Source: Chitinophagaceae bacterium
GTDB taxonomy: Bacteria > Bacteroidota > Bacteroidia > Chitinophagales > Chitinophagaceae
NCBI GenBank assembly: GCA_947374225.1
Contig: CANCAY010000002.1
Span: 62,001-126,000 of the forward strand
Direction of reading: 5' to 3'
DNA: 64,000 nt
Position 1 is the first letter of the stretch. The number at the start of each line of letters is the position of its first letter. Shown piece after piece: positions 34,765 through 43,612 of the stretch. The notes below the pieces were generated by a model that saw nothing but the letters and a program-made list of their open reading frames with translations, searched no databases and was not told the origin of the DNA. The position numbers and the translations under genes are program-made.

Positions 34765-37488
34765 TTATTGTCCTTTGTTTTTATAATGCTTTTCTTTTTG
34801 ATCCTCTTCGTCGTCCATTTTAGGTCCCTGCTTTACCTTTCTCCAATCAATATTATAATTATATTTCTTCATGGCTTTACCCCAGTCAAAAACTGATTTG
34901 TCGGGGAATACAAAATCGTATTTAGAAAAATCAGGCTTATTGGTGAAAAAATCGGTTAATAAGGAAGCAGTTTGGTCATATTGATTTACATAAGGAATAC
35001 CTAAAATGTTATACATCACTTTAAGAATAGAACCAAAATTGGCATGCGTGTTTGAAACGTAGTCTTTTTTTACATAAGGACCTGCCATCATTAAAATACT
35101 TCTATGTGCGTCTATATGGTCAACGCCACCTTGTGGATCGTCTTCGGTAACAATCACTAACATGTCTTTCCAGTATGGAGTTCTACTTAAAAAATGCAAC
35201 ATTCTGCCAAGTGCTAAATCATTGTCTGCCATATAAGAATGTCGGAAGGGATAACCGTCCTCTGGTCTTGTGTCTGCACCATGGTCATTGGGTAGCATTA
35301 CTGTTAATAATTGCGGTAAACTATCTTTGCCGTTCAGCCATTTTTGTGTGAACTCTTGTTCAAATTGTTTCATTCTATATTGATCAGGAATATTGGTATT
35401 AAATCCTGCATAATTATGTGAAGTGTTTGACCACACTGCTTTTTGCATTGGAACCATTACAATATGACTAGCGCCTGTAGCAGTATCCATCCACTCTTCT
35501 CTTACATGTGCTGTTTCGTTGGCTTGTCCAAAATTATAAAAGGAGATATTATTTCTTTCTAATGCCTCCCAAAGTCCACCAGTTTCTGCATAATCTTCTG
35601 GGTCCATACTACCTGTGGAGCCGGGGAACCTTCTACCAGGGGCTGTTGAAAAGTAGTCTGCTGTTTTACCAACACTTGAATTGGCTTCTACCCATTCGTT
35701 TGGAATTACGCCCATCATCCAGTGGTGGCCATGAATAGAAGCGTCACTATCGCAATAAAAATTATCACTTAATGAAAACTGCTTAGCAATTTTATGATGA
35801 TTTGGACTCACATTGACGTTTTTCAAGGATGTGGTTTTATTGGAAACATTTACACCAATTCCAAATCTTGCCAATCCTGAATCTCCTTTAAGATTTGTTT
35901 TTTGACCAAAGACTTCATCAAATGTTCTATTCTCTTTTGAAATAAAAACTATATGTTTAATTGGAGTTGAAATGCTTTTAGGTAAGATAGGCATAGGTAA
36001 ACTATCCTGATCTTTAATTTCAATTTTAGTATAGGTATTCGTAATTGACTGTGATGTGAATTGAGCTAACTCATTACTAGTTGGCATTTTTACTTTCTGA
36101 AAAGTAGCCAATTGTATATCTCCAATATAAGTGCCTTGAATTGGAATCCTAAAATTCTTTCCGCCATTAGGACCAGCACCATAGCCTCTGCAAGAAGTTA
36201 TATAAATTTCTGTTTCATCTTTTGAAAGTGCTACTCTTGTTGGCCCCCAGCCTGCTGGCAATAGTCCTATTGTTTTGTCAGTGTTTAAATCAATAATAGC
36301 GACGGCGTTAAAACCTAGTAATGCAATGTATAATTTTTTCTCATCTTTACTTAATGTGATACCAAAAGGTAGTAGGCCTCTTAGTTTATCTAAAGCTGCG
36401 TCTACTTTAATAGGTATAGTTTTAATTATTTTGCCTGCTTTATAATCTATTACAGAAACATTATCATTTGTAGCATTAGTAACATAAGCGAACTCAGAAC
36501 CAATGGCAATAGAGTTTGGACTTGAGCCTCCAACAACTTCCATATCCTCTATCATTTCACCCAGTTTCAAGCCAGTTTTTAATTTAGAAATTACTTGATT
36601 TGTTTTTAAGTCAATGGCAAACACACTCATTGATTCATCAGCATTAGGACTACCTAATCCGGGTATTACTTTTCCTTCTACAATACTACCATTAATTGAT
36701 TCTTTTGTATTGTTACCATAAGGATGCCATGGTATATATTGTGATTGTATATTTTCTTTTGTAGTTCCAGCTACTAATGGATAATCATACATGCCAACAT
36801 TGGCAACTAACACTGTGCCATGGTCCGGAGAAATAGCTAGGCCAAAAGGTTGACGGCCTGTTGGAATTGATGCTTTAATTTTTTTAGAAGCAAGGTCAAT
36901 TCTTACTAACCTAAAATTGCCTCTATCTAAAACTAGTAATTCATTTTCAGCTTCGTTGAATAATAAATCACTTGTAAAGCTACCTTCAAACAATTGGTTA
37001 TTAAATTTTCCATCTAATGATATTTTTTCAATAGTTTTTAAATTTACATAATCGTAAACTATTACGGTACCATTGTCGCCTCCACTTAAGAAAACATAAT
37101 TTAAACTAGGATGGAAAGCCACTCCTAAAAATGAACCGTCTTTTAATGGCGATTCAATTTTCTTTTGATAGTCAGGAACTCGAACGGTACCTAAATCATT
37201 CAAATGTATAATTGTAAATACACCATTATGTAATGTGATAGCTACTTTACCATTTGGCGAAATAGCCAATCCAAAAGGATCGTTTGTTATTTTTACAGTT
37301 TGGCCTATCGGAGTCACATATCGTCCACTTGGCAAAACAGAAATACCTGAAGTATTGATGGTTGCATATTGATCATAACCAGGCACTGACAAGTAGCTTT
37401 TATTTTGCTGAGAAAATATCGGGCTACTTAAAGTCAGCATAATTATTGACATTAACGAAATCGACTTATTTAATAAACTAGGTTTCAT
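34765..37488 (-). CDS. bifunctional YncE-type beta-propeller / phosphoesterase (alkaline phosphatase-like) protein
   Basis: 907 residues, exported (signal peptide about 26, ending FSQ). Residues 50-470 carry repeated YVTN/YncE-like blades (GLAISPNGKVAITLHNG, FGLAISPDHGTVLVANVG, PTRVALSKDETEIYITS). Residues 510-880 form a phosphoesterase domain of the PF04185 type: SKENRTFDEVFGQ near 517, DASIHGHHWMMG near 583, MLPNDHGAD near 737, and TEDDPQGGVDHIDAHRS near 785, holding the metal and phosphate ligands. It should release phosphate or hydrolyse phospholipid-like substrates outside the inner membrane. A TACGTTTG promoter element lies 20 bp upstream. Confidence 0.88.
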   Translation of the reverse strand: MKPSLLNKSISLMSIIMLTLSSPIFSQQNKSYLSVPGYDQYATINTSGISVLPSGRYVTPIGQTVKITNDPFGLAISPNGKVAITLHNGVFTIIHLNDLGTVRVPDYQKKIESPLKDGSFLGVAFHPSLNYVFLSGGDNGTVIVYDYVNLKTIEKISLDGKFNNQLFEGSFTSDLLFNEAENELLVLDRGNFRLVRIDLASKKIKASIPTGRQPFGLAISPDHGTVLVANVGMYDYPLVAGTTKENIQSQYIPWHPYGNNTKESINGSIVEGKVIPGLGSPNADESMSVFAIDLKTNQVISKLKTGLKLGEMIEDMEVVGGSSPNSIAIGSEFAYVTNATNDNVSVIDYKAGKIIKTIPIKVDAALDKLRGLLPFGITLSKDEKKLYIALLGFNAVAIIDLNTDKTIGLLPAGWGPTRVALSKDETEIYITSCRGYGAGPNGGKNFRIPIQGTYIGDIQLATFQKVKMPTSNELAQFTSQSITNTYTKIEIKDQDSLPMPILPKSISTPIKHIVFISKENRTFDEVFGQKTNLKGDSGLARFGIGVNVSNKTTSLKNVNVSPNHHKIAKQFSLSDNFYCDSDASIHGHHWMMGVIPNEWVEANSSVGKTADYFSTAPGRRFPGSTGSMDPEDYAETGGLWEALERNNISFYNFGQANETAHVREEWMDTATGASHIVMVPMQKAVWSNTSHNYAGFNTNIPDQYRMKQFEQEFTQKWLNGKDSLPQLLTVMLPNDHGADTRPEDGYPFRHSYMADNDLALGRMLHFLSRTPYWKDMLVIVTEDDPQGGVDHIDAHRSILMMAGPYVKKDYVSNTHANFGSILKVMYNILGIPYVNQYDQTASLLTDFFTNKPDFSKYDFVFPDKSVFDWGKAMKKYNYNIDWRKVKQGPKMDDEEDQKEKHYKNKGQ

Positions 37489-37507
37489 ATTGGTTGAAAT
37501 TGAACTA

Positions 37508-37515
37508 CAAACGTA
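37508..37515 (-). promoter_or_regulatory. -7 element of the phosphoesterase-TonB receptor unit
   Basis: On the minus strand TACGTTTG matches TAnnTTTG exactly, about 20 nt before the ATG at 37488. A degenerate relative of the Pho-box-like motif (shared core CAATGAGG, 37531-37547 minus strand) lies 15 nt upstream of it. Confidence 0.5.
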
Positions 37516-37622
37516 TCATTAGCAGTCTATATAGTCCTCATTGCAGAATTATCTAAATGTTAATTTTGCCGCTAACTAAGTAATTATAAATATTATCAAA
37601 TAATTTCCAAATAAATTAGAAA

Positions 37623-38447
37623 ATGAATCTTTATATCCGAATCTGTGTTTTATTGCTCACATTTAGCATTAATGGGTTATTCGCTCAGTCTAGTTTAATA
37701 AACAGACTGGAAAATAAATTTGTTATAATTGCTCATAGAGGCGATCATACAGAAGCTCCTGAAAACACCATTGCTGCTTATCGAAATGCAATTCTGGCTG
37801 GGGTTGATTTTGTCGAAATTGATCTAAGAACCACTAAAGACAGTCAATTGGTAATAATGCATGATGCCAATTTAAATAATATGGCGGGTATTAATGCAAA
37901 AATTTCAGATCTTAATTACGATTCCTTGCGAAACATTAAAATTTTTGCTAAAAACCACTTAGAGTGGGGGTTTTATAGTATTCCAACTTTTGACGAAGTA
38001 CTTTCATTATGTAAGAATAAAATTAATATTTACTTAGATTTTAAAAATGCATCAGCAAAACAAGCTTATAATTTAATTACTAAATATGGAATGGAACAAA
38101 ATGTAGTTGTTTATATTAATTCTCCTCAACAATTAGTTGAATGGAAAAGTGTTGCTCCCAATATGCCATTAATGATTAGTTTGCCTAAGAAAATATCAAC
38201 AGGAATGGAGCTAGAAGTGTTGGTTTCTCAATTTAAGATGGATATTTTAGACGGTGATTATAATGAGTATAATGAAGAAATAGTAATTGCTGCTAAAAAA
38301 ATGCATATCCCAATTTGGGCTGACATTCAAAGCAATGAAGAAGGACCTGTACAATGGGATAAAGCAATTAAGGTTGGCCTACGCGGTCTACAAACGGATC
38401 ATCCCAAAGCAATTATCGATTATTTGAAATTAAATGGTTTAAAGTAA
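37623..38447 (+). CDS. secreted glycerophosphodiester phosphodiesterase
   Basis: 274 residues with a signal peptide of about 21 residues. GDPD motifs: IIAHRGDHTEAPENTIAAY (about 34-52, catalytic His and metal ligands), FVEIDLRTTKDSQLVIMHD (about 64-82, Glu/Asp ligands and second His). It hydrolyses deacylated phospholipid head groups to glycerol-3-phosphate and an alcohol. It is divergent from the phosphoesterase and just upstream of the Pho-box-like element D, which fits a role in organic phosphorus scavenging. Confidence 0.9.
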   Translation: MNLYIRICVLLLTFSINGLFAQSSLINRLENKFVIIAHRGDHTEAPENTIAAYRNAILAGVDFVEIDLRTTKDSQLVIMHDANLNNMAGINAKISDLNYDSLRNIKIFAKNHLEWGFYSIPTFDEVLSLCKNKINIYLDFKNASAKQAYNLITKYGMEQNVVVYINSPQQLVEWKSVAPNMPLMISLPKKISTGMELEVLVSQFKMDILDGDYNEYNEEIVIAAKKMHIPIWADIQSNEEGPVQWDKAIKVGLRGLQTDHPKAIIDYLKLNGLK

Positions 38448-38467
38448 TAGTTTAATTTTAAGGTTTG

Positions 38468-38495
38468 TTAACAATTAGGAAACAATTACATAATA
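38468..38495 (+). promoter_or_regulatory. Pho-box-like element D upstream of susC/susD
   Basis: TTAACA (38468), GAAACA (38479) and the weaker ATAATA (38490) repeat at 11 bp. The 17-mer TTAACAATTAGGAAACA shares the CAATTAGG core with element B. A -7-like TAATACTTTG starts at 38491, 6 nt after the second hexamer, and would give a leader of about 57 nt. Confidence 0.62.
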
Positions 38496-38537
38496 CTTTG
38501 TTCATTGTGTTAAAAAGTACTTGAGCATTTTAACAAA

Positions 38538-38545
38538 TAGATTTG
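38538..38545 (+). promoter_or_regulatory. exact TAnnTTTG element before susC
   Basis: TAGATTTG matches the -7 consensus and lies 18 bp before the susC ATG. It may be a second, constitutive promoter or the real one; the Pho-box-like element D sits 53 bp upstream, farther than at the other sites. Confidence 0.45.
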
Positions 38546-38563
38546 CGTCTTAAATAAACATCT

Positions 38564-41500
38564 ATGTTGTTAAAACAAATTTTAAACAAAAGTTTACTTG
38601 CTGTTTTGGTATTAGGTTTGACTTTCGTTCAAGCTAATGCGCAAAATATACAAGTAAAAGGTAAAGTGGTCGATGCAGAGACAAAGCTAGGACTAGAATC
38701 TGCAACAGTTTTAGTAAAAGGTACATCAAGTGCTACTAAAACTAATAAAGACGGTGAGTTTGTATTATCCATTGCTAAAGCAGGTAATGTGCAAATTTCT
38801 TATGTAGGATTTACTACAAAGTCTATTGCAATAAACTCAAGTGTAAATGATTTATTCGTTGTCTTACAAAAACAAGAGCAATCTTTAAGTGAAGTAGTAG
38901 TAACTGGATTGGGTGTTAAAAAAGAAACTAAGAAATTAGGTTACTCAGTTCAAGAAGTTAAAGGAAGTGATTTGGTGAAAGCTAGAGAGCCAAATCCAAT
39001 TAACGGATTGGTTGGTAAAGTAGCTGGTTTGGATGTTGCTATTAATCGTGAGATGTTAGCTTCTCCAAACGTATCATTACGTGGTGGTAATATCTCATTA
39101 TATGTAGTGGATGGTATTCCAGTAACTTCAGATACTTGGAATTTAAGTCCAGACGATATTGATACTTACACTGTATTGAAAGGTTTAGCAGCAACTGCTA
39201 TTTATGGTAGTCGTGCTCAAAACGGTGCGATTTTAATTACTACAAAGAAGGCAAAGAAAAACGACAAAGGGTATACTATTGAATTTAACTCTTCTACTCA
39301 AGTAGACAAAGGTTTTATTGCATTGCCAAAGACACAAGCTTTATATGGTGGTGGTGATTATTCTCAATACTCTTTTGGTGATGGTAAAGGTGGTGGAATC
39401 AACGATGGTGATTATGATGTATGGGGACCAGCTTTAAATGGCCAATTAATTCCTCAATGGAATAGCCCAATTGATCCTTTAACTGGAAAGCGTCAAGCAA
39501 CTCCATATTTACCAGTAGGAGTAGATAACTTGAAGCGTTTCATTAGAGCAGGTGTATTGACTACAAATAACTTAAGTTTCTCGTCTGCAACTGATCGTTC
39601 AAGTGTTCGTATGTCTTTAAGTCATACTAACCAACAAGGGATTATTCCAAATACGAAGCTGAATACTATTAACTTCAATATGAATGCTAGCTATAAATTA
39701 AGTAGCAAGTTTACTATTGACGGTAATTTGAATTACAACCGTCAATTTTCTCCAAATATTCCAGACGTTTCTTATGGACCTAATAGCGTTATTTATTCAA
39801 TGACTATTTGGACTGGAGCTGACTGGAATGTAGATGATATGAAGAACTACTGGCAGGCGGGCAAAGAAGGTGTTCAATCAAAATTTGCTGAATACCAACG
39901 TTACCACAATCCTTATTTTATGAGTTATGAGTGGTTACGTGGTCATACGAAAAATGATATCACTGCAAATGCATCTTTATCATATAAGGCAAGCAATGAC
40001 TTAGAAGCTATCTTAAGAACAAATATTAGCACTAATGATGTTTTAAGAACTGAAAAAATGCCTTATTCTGCTCACCCTTATGGAAGAGAATTGAATCGTG
40101 GTGATTACAGAGAAGACAGTCGTTCATTATTTGATAATAACGTTGAAGCATTAGTAAAGTACAATCATAAATTAAATAATGGTATTGCTTTTGATGCGAT
40201 CGGTGGATTGAATGCTAGAAATTTCGCATACAGATCTAGCTTCACAACAACTGATTACTTAAACGTGCCAGGTTTATATTCTTTCTCAAATTCATTAAAT
40301 CCAATACGTGCATATAGCTATAATTCAAATATGTTAGTATTATCTGCTTATTATACAGCAGGAGTAGAGTTCGGAAAATATTTGAATGTAACAACTACAG
40401 GTAGAGTCGATAAAAGTTCAACATTGTTAATTAATAACAATACTTACTTCTATCCTTCAGTTTCTGCAGCTTCTGTAATTTCAGATTATGTAAAATTACC
40501 AAGCTTAATTAGTTTCTTAAAAGTAAGAGCTAGTTATGCAGAAGCAAAATCTCCTAATACTTCTGCATACGCAGGACCAGCTGGTTATCCAGTTGGATAT
40601 GGTGATCCTTATGTAAGTGTATATGGTGGACCAAGTTATTCTTTGTCTAATCCAGCTTATTCAATTGGAACAGTGTACAATGGTCAAACAGGTGCAAGTG
40701 CTCCTTTGAATGCAATTGATTCTAATATTAAATCTTCTGTTTTAACAAGTTCTGAATTAGGTTTAGACGTTAAATTCTTACGTAATCGTTTAGGATTCTC
40801 AGCTACCTTCTTTAATAACATTAACGGACCAGGTATTCGTAATTTCCCAATTTCTCAAACTACTGGAATTACTGGATTCACTACCAATGCAATTAAAACT
40901 CAGATCAGAGGTGCTGAATTGTCTTTAACAGGTTCTCCTATTAGAAACGAAAAAGGACTTAACTGGGATGTAATGGTTAACTGGTCAACCTTTAAAGAAA
41001 CATATAAGGAATTGCCTTCGAATTTCGAAAGTTATCAGTTTCATCAAGGTGATCGTGTAGATAAAATTTTTGCAGGTGTGACCGCTAAAACTGCAGAAGG
41101 TCAAGTGATTAACAATAGTGCTGGTTATCCAGTGTATTTACCAAAAGCACAATATGTAGGTAATTCAGATGCTGATTGGAGCTGGTCAATTTATAACAAG
41201 TTTAATTACAAAGCATTTAGCTTTTCTTTCCAATTTGATGGAAAAGTGGGTGGCAGAATTCAAGACCGTGTAATGAGAAAAGGTATAGAAGGTGGTTCTA
41301 ACATTTTCACTGCAACTGGTGCTGTTGGTGCTGCTAGAGCTTATGAAGCTGCGCATTATAACGATGCTAACTTTAAAGGAACATATGTTGGAGAAGGTGT
41401 TCAAATTTCTAACGGTAAAGCAATTCAATATGACCCAACTACAGGTGTTATTACTAACTTAAAAGATTTACAGTTTACAAATAACACAGGTGTTGCAAAA

Positions 41501-41815
41501 TACATTCAAGATTATGTAAGCAGTTTCTTTAATGACTTTGAACACACTTCAGTGTCAAAGACATACGGGAAATTACGTGAAGTAGTTTTGACTTATTCTT
41601 TACCTAAAGAATTGATTGGTAAAAAATCATTTATTTCTAAAGTTGATATTTCATTAGTAGGACGTAATTTATTATACTTCTTCCCTGAGCGCTTCAAGGA
41701 CATGGACATTGACCAATATTCTGGCCGTGATTACAATAGCTCAAACAGTAAGGAGTATAACTTACAAACCCCTACTACTCGTAGTTATGGATTTAACTTA
41801 AACATTGTTTTTTAA
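38564..41815 (+). CDS. SusC/RagA-family TonB-linked outer-membrane protein
   Basis: 1083 residues. Signal peptide about 26 (ending ANA), CarboxypepD_reg domain about 30-112 (VKGKVVDAETKLGLESATV), a TonB-box-like SEVVVTGLGV near 117, plug about 125-230 containing GNISLYVVDGIPV and IYGSRAQNGAILITTKK, then a long barrel ending YGFNLNIVF. It pairs with the SusD-like lipoprotein 40 bp downstream as a pedal-bin importer. There are no glycoside hydrolases beside it; neighbours are phosphoesterases and its promoter has a Pho-box-like element, so a phosphorus-containing cargo is inferred. Confidence 0.92.
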   Translation: MLLKQILNKSLLAVLVLGLTFVQANAQNIQVKGKVVDAETKLGLESATVLVKGTSSATKTNKDGEFVLSIAKAGNVQISYVGFTTKSIAINSSVNDLFVVLQKQEQSLSEVVVTGLGVKKETKKLGYSVQEVKGSDLVKAREPNPINGLVGKVAGLDVAINREMLASPNVSLRGGNISLYVVDGIPVTSDTWNLSPDDIDTYTVLKGLAATAIYGSRAQNGAILITTKKAKKNDKGYTIEFNSSTQVDKGFIALPKTQALYGGGDYSQYSFGDGKGGGINDGDYDVWGPALNGQLIPQWNSPIDPLTGKRQATPYLPVGVDNLKRFIRAGVLTTNNLSFSSATDRSSVRMSLSHTNQQGIIPNTKLNTINFNMNASYKLSSKFTIDGNLNYNRQFSPNIPDVSYGPNSVIYSMTIWTGADWNVDDMKNYWQAGKEGVQSKFAEYQRYHNPYFMSYEWLRGHTKNDITANASLSYKASNDLEAILRTNISTNDVLRTEKMPYSAHPYGRELNRGDYREDSRSLFDNNVEALVKYNHKLNNGIAFDAIGGLNARNFAYRSSFTTTDYLNVPGLYSFSNSLNPIRAYSYNSNMLVLSAYYTAGVEFGKYLNVTTTGRVDKSSTLLINNNTYFYPSVSAASVISDYVKLPSLISFLKVRASYAEAKSPNTSAYAGPAGYPVGYGDPYVSVYGGPSYSLSNPAYSIGTVYNGQTGASAPLNAIDSNIKSSVLTSSELGLDVKFLRNRLGFSATFFNNINGPGIRNFPISQTTGITGFTTNAIKTQIRGAELSLTGSPIRNEKGLNWDVMVNWSTFKETYKELPSNFESYQFHQGDRVDKIFAGVTAKTAEGQVINNSAGYPVYLPKAQYVGNSDADWSWSIYNKFNYKAFSFSFQFDGKVGGRIQDRVMRKGIEGGSNIFTATGAVGAARAYEAAHYNDANFKGTYVGEGVQISNGKAIQYDPTTGVITNLKDLQFTNNTGVAKYIQDYVSSFFNDFEHTSVSKTYGKLREVVLTYSLPKELIGKKSFISKVDISLVGRNLLYFFPERFKDMDIDQYSGRDYNSSNSKEYNLQTPTTRSYGFNLNIVF

Positions 41816-41855
41816 ATTATAAACATAATAATTTAAAACATTAAATAAATAGAAA

Positions 41856-43442
41856 ATGAAAACAAATAAAATTTTAGGACTACTTATATTAGTGACGGCT
41901 ATCACTGCAAGTAGTTGTACTAAGACTTTCGAAAAATATACTGAGAATCCAAATAAGCCAACCTCGGTACCTGCTTATTTACTATTAAGACAAATTGAAA
42001 ATAACTTAATGGTATTCCCAGGTGGAGACGAAGACAAGTTTAGCCAATATACATTGTCTACCTATACTTATTACGGAACCAACGAGTATTGGTCAGGAAG
42101 TACTAATTTAGATTATAACACTTTGCAAAATATTTCAGCTTTAGAAAAAGAAGCTGCAAAAGCATCTGCAAACGCAACAGATCTAAATCCATATGGCGCA
42201 TTAGCGAAATTCTTCAAAGCTTATACATTCATTAATATGAGTATGAAAGTGGGAGATTTGCCAATGTCAGACGCTATGAAAGGTTTAGCAACACCTAAGC
42301 CTAAGTATGACACACAAAAGCAAGTGTTTATTCAGTCTTTACAGTTATTAGAAGAAGCTAATACGCAATTAACTTCAATAATCGCATCTGCAAATACTTC
42401 TTTATTAGGTGACTTCTATTTCCAAGATAAAATCTCGGGAGGAGTTGATCCACTTACTGCTTTGAAAAAATGGCAGAAAGTTGTTAATACTTATAAATTA
42501 CGTGTATTAATTAACTTAAGTAAAAAAGACACTGACGCGGATTTAAATGTTAAACAAAAATTTGCTGACGTAATTAATAATCCTACTAAGTATCCTACCA
42601 TGTTAGACATGTCTGACAACTGGGAATACGTTTACAATGATGCTTACAACCAATATCCTAATAATAAAGGCAACTATGGTAATGACGCATTACGTTTATG
42701 CGTTGCTTCAACTTGGTTGAATACTTTGAGTTCTTTAAAAGATTTAAGAGCAATGAAAGTAGCAGACCCTGCTCGTGGTTTAGGTTTTTCTGATACTTCT
42801 TACAAATCATTTGTAGGTGGTGGAGCAGGAGATGACATGAGTTTGTTAGGTGGAAATATTGTTGCATTAAAAATTTCACCAATCGGACGTAAGCGTTATT
42901 ATGACACCTATAAAGGCGAGAACACTTTCTTAGTGGGTTATCCTGAAATGTGTTTAAATATTGCAGAAGCGATTAATCGTGGATGGGTAAGTGGTTCAGC
43001 TGATACTTGGTATCAAAAAGGAACTAAAGCAATGTTAGGATTCTATGGTGTAGTAGACGGAGCAAATACAGTTTCATTCTTAAAAGGAACGGCTCCTGGA
43101 GATTATGTAAACTATAATGTAAACTTCAGTTTTGCTGACTATTTTAATCAAACAGCTGTTAAGTATGCAGGTGATAATGCAACTGGCTTGAATCAAATTT
43201 TGACTCAACGTTATTTAGCACTAGCTCGTAACTCAGGTTATGAAGGTTATTACCAATGGAGAAGAACAGGAGTTCCTGCATTTAGTGCAGGTGCCGGAAC
43301 TGGGAACAGTGGAATTATTCCTTTACGTTTCCAATACCCTGCGTCTGAATTATCTACTAATAAAGATAATTACAATGCAGCGGTTACCGCTCAATACGGT
43401 GGCAAGGATGACATTAATGCTAAAATGTGGATCATAAAATAG
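41856..43442 (+). CDS. SusD/RagB-family nutrient-binding outer-membrane lipoprotein
   Basis: 528 residues. Lipobox ASSC with Cys21, then an alpha-helical TPR-rich body of the SusD-like_2 type (YTENPNKPTSVPAYLLLRQIE near residue 28; YPEMCLNIAEAINRGWV near 366, a conserved family segment; YYQWRRTGVP near 467). It forms the lid of the SusC channel and captures substrate at the surface. The unit ends in a terminator at 43472. Confidence 0.92.
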   Translation: MKTNKILGLLILVTAITASSCTKTFEKYTENPNKPTSVPAYLLLRQIENNLMVFPGGDEDKFSQYTLSTYTYYGTNEYWSGSTNLDYNTLQNISALEKEAAKASANATDLNPYGALAKFFKAYTFINMSMKVGDLPMSDAMKGLATPKPKYDTQKQVFIQSLQLLEEANTQLTSIIASANTSLLGDFYFQDKISGGVDPLTALKKWQKVVNTYKLRVLINLSKKDTDADLNVKQKFADVINNPTKYPTMLDMSDNWEYVYNDAYNQYPNNKGNYGNDALRLCVASTWLNTLSSLKDLRAMKVADPARGLGFSDTSYKSFVGGGAGDDMSLLGGNIVALKISPIGRKRYYDTYKGENTFLVGYPEMCLNIAEAINRGWVSGSADTWYQKGTKAMLGFYGVVDGANTVSFLKGTAPGDYVNYNVNFSFADYFNQTAVKYAGDNATGLNQILTQRYLALARNSGYEGYYQWRRTGVPAFSAGAGTGNSGIIPLRFQYPASELSTNKDNYNAAVTAQYGGKDDINAKMWIIK

Positions 43443-43471
43443 TTGTTTTGAATTGAGATTAGTTTTAGTTT

Positions 43472-43500
43472 ATAGAGCCCCAATAATATGGGGCTCTATT
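43472..43500 (+). terminator. terminator after susD-like gene
   Basis: Perfect 11-bp stem (ATAGAGCCCCA at 43472-43482, TGGGGCTCTAT at 43489-43499) with a 6-nt loop. The following bases TGCGTTTTGGG are only moderately T-rich. Confidence 0.7.
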
Positions 43501-43558
43501 GCGTTTTGGGAATCGCTATTCAATTTTTATATAATTAAATTTTCATATTAATTCCAAT

Positions 43559-43594
43559 AAAAAAAAGGCCTAGTCTTTTGAACTAGGCCCTTTT
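43559..43594 (-). terminator. terminator of the alanine dehydrogenase gene
   Basis: Stem GGCCTAGT (43567-43574) / ACTAGGCC (43582-43589), 7-nt loop. On the minus strand it is followed by eight T residues, right after the ald stop. On the plus strand CTTTT follows, so weak bidirectional action is possible. Confidence 0.85.
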
Positions 43595-43612
43595 ACTATA
43601 ATGGAATTATAA

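Noticed and set aside
37559-37580. GTTAAT...GCTAAC as another plus-strand Pho-box-like element before the GDPD gene
   Set aside because: The spacing is 12 bp, not 11, and the conserved CAATnnGG spacer is missing.
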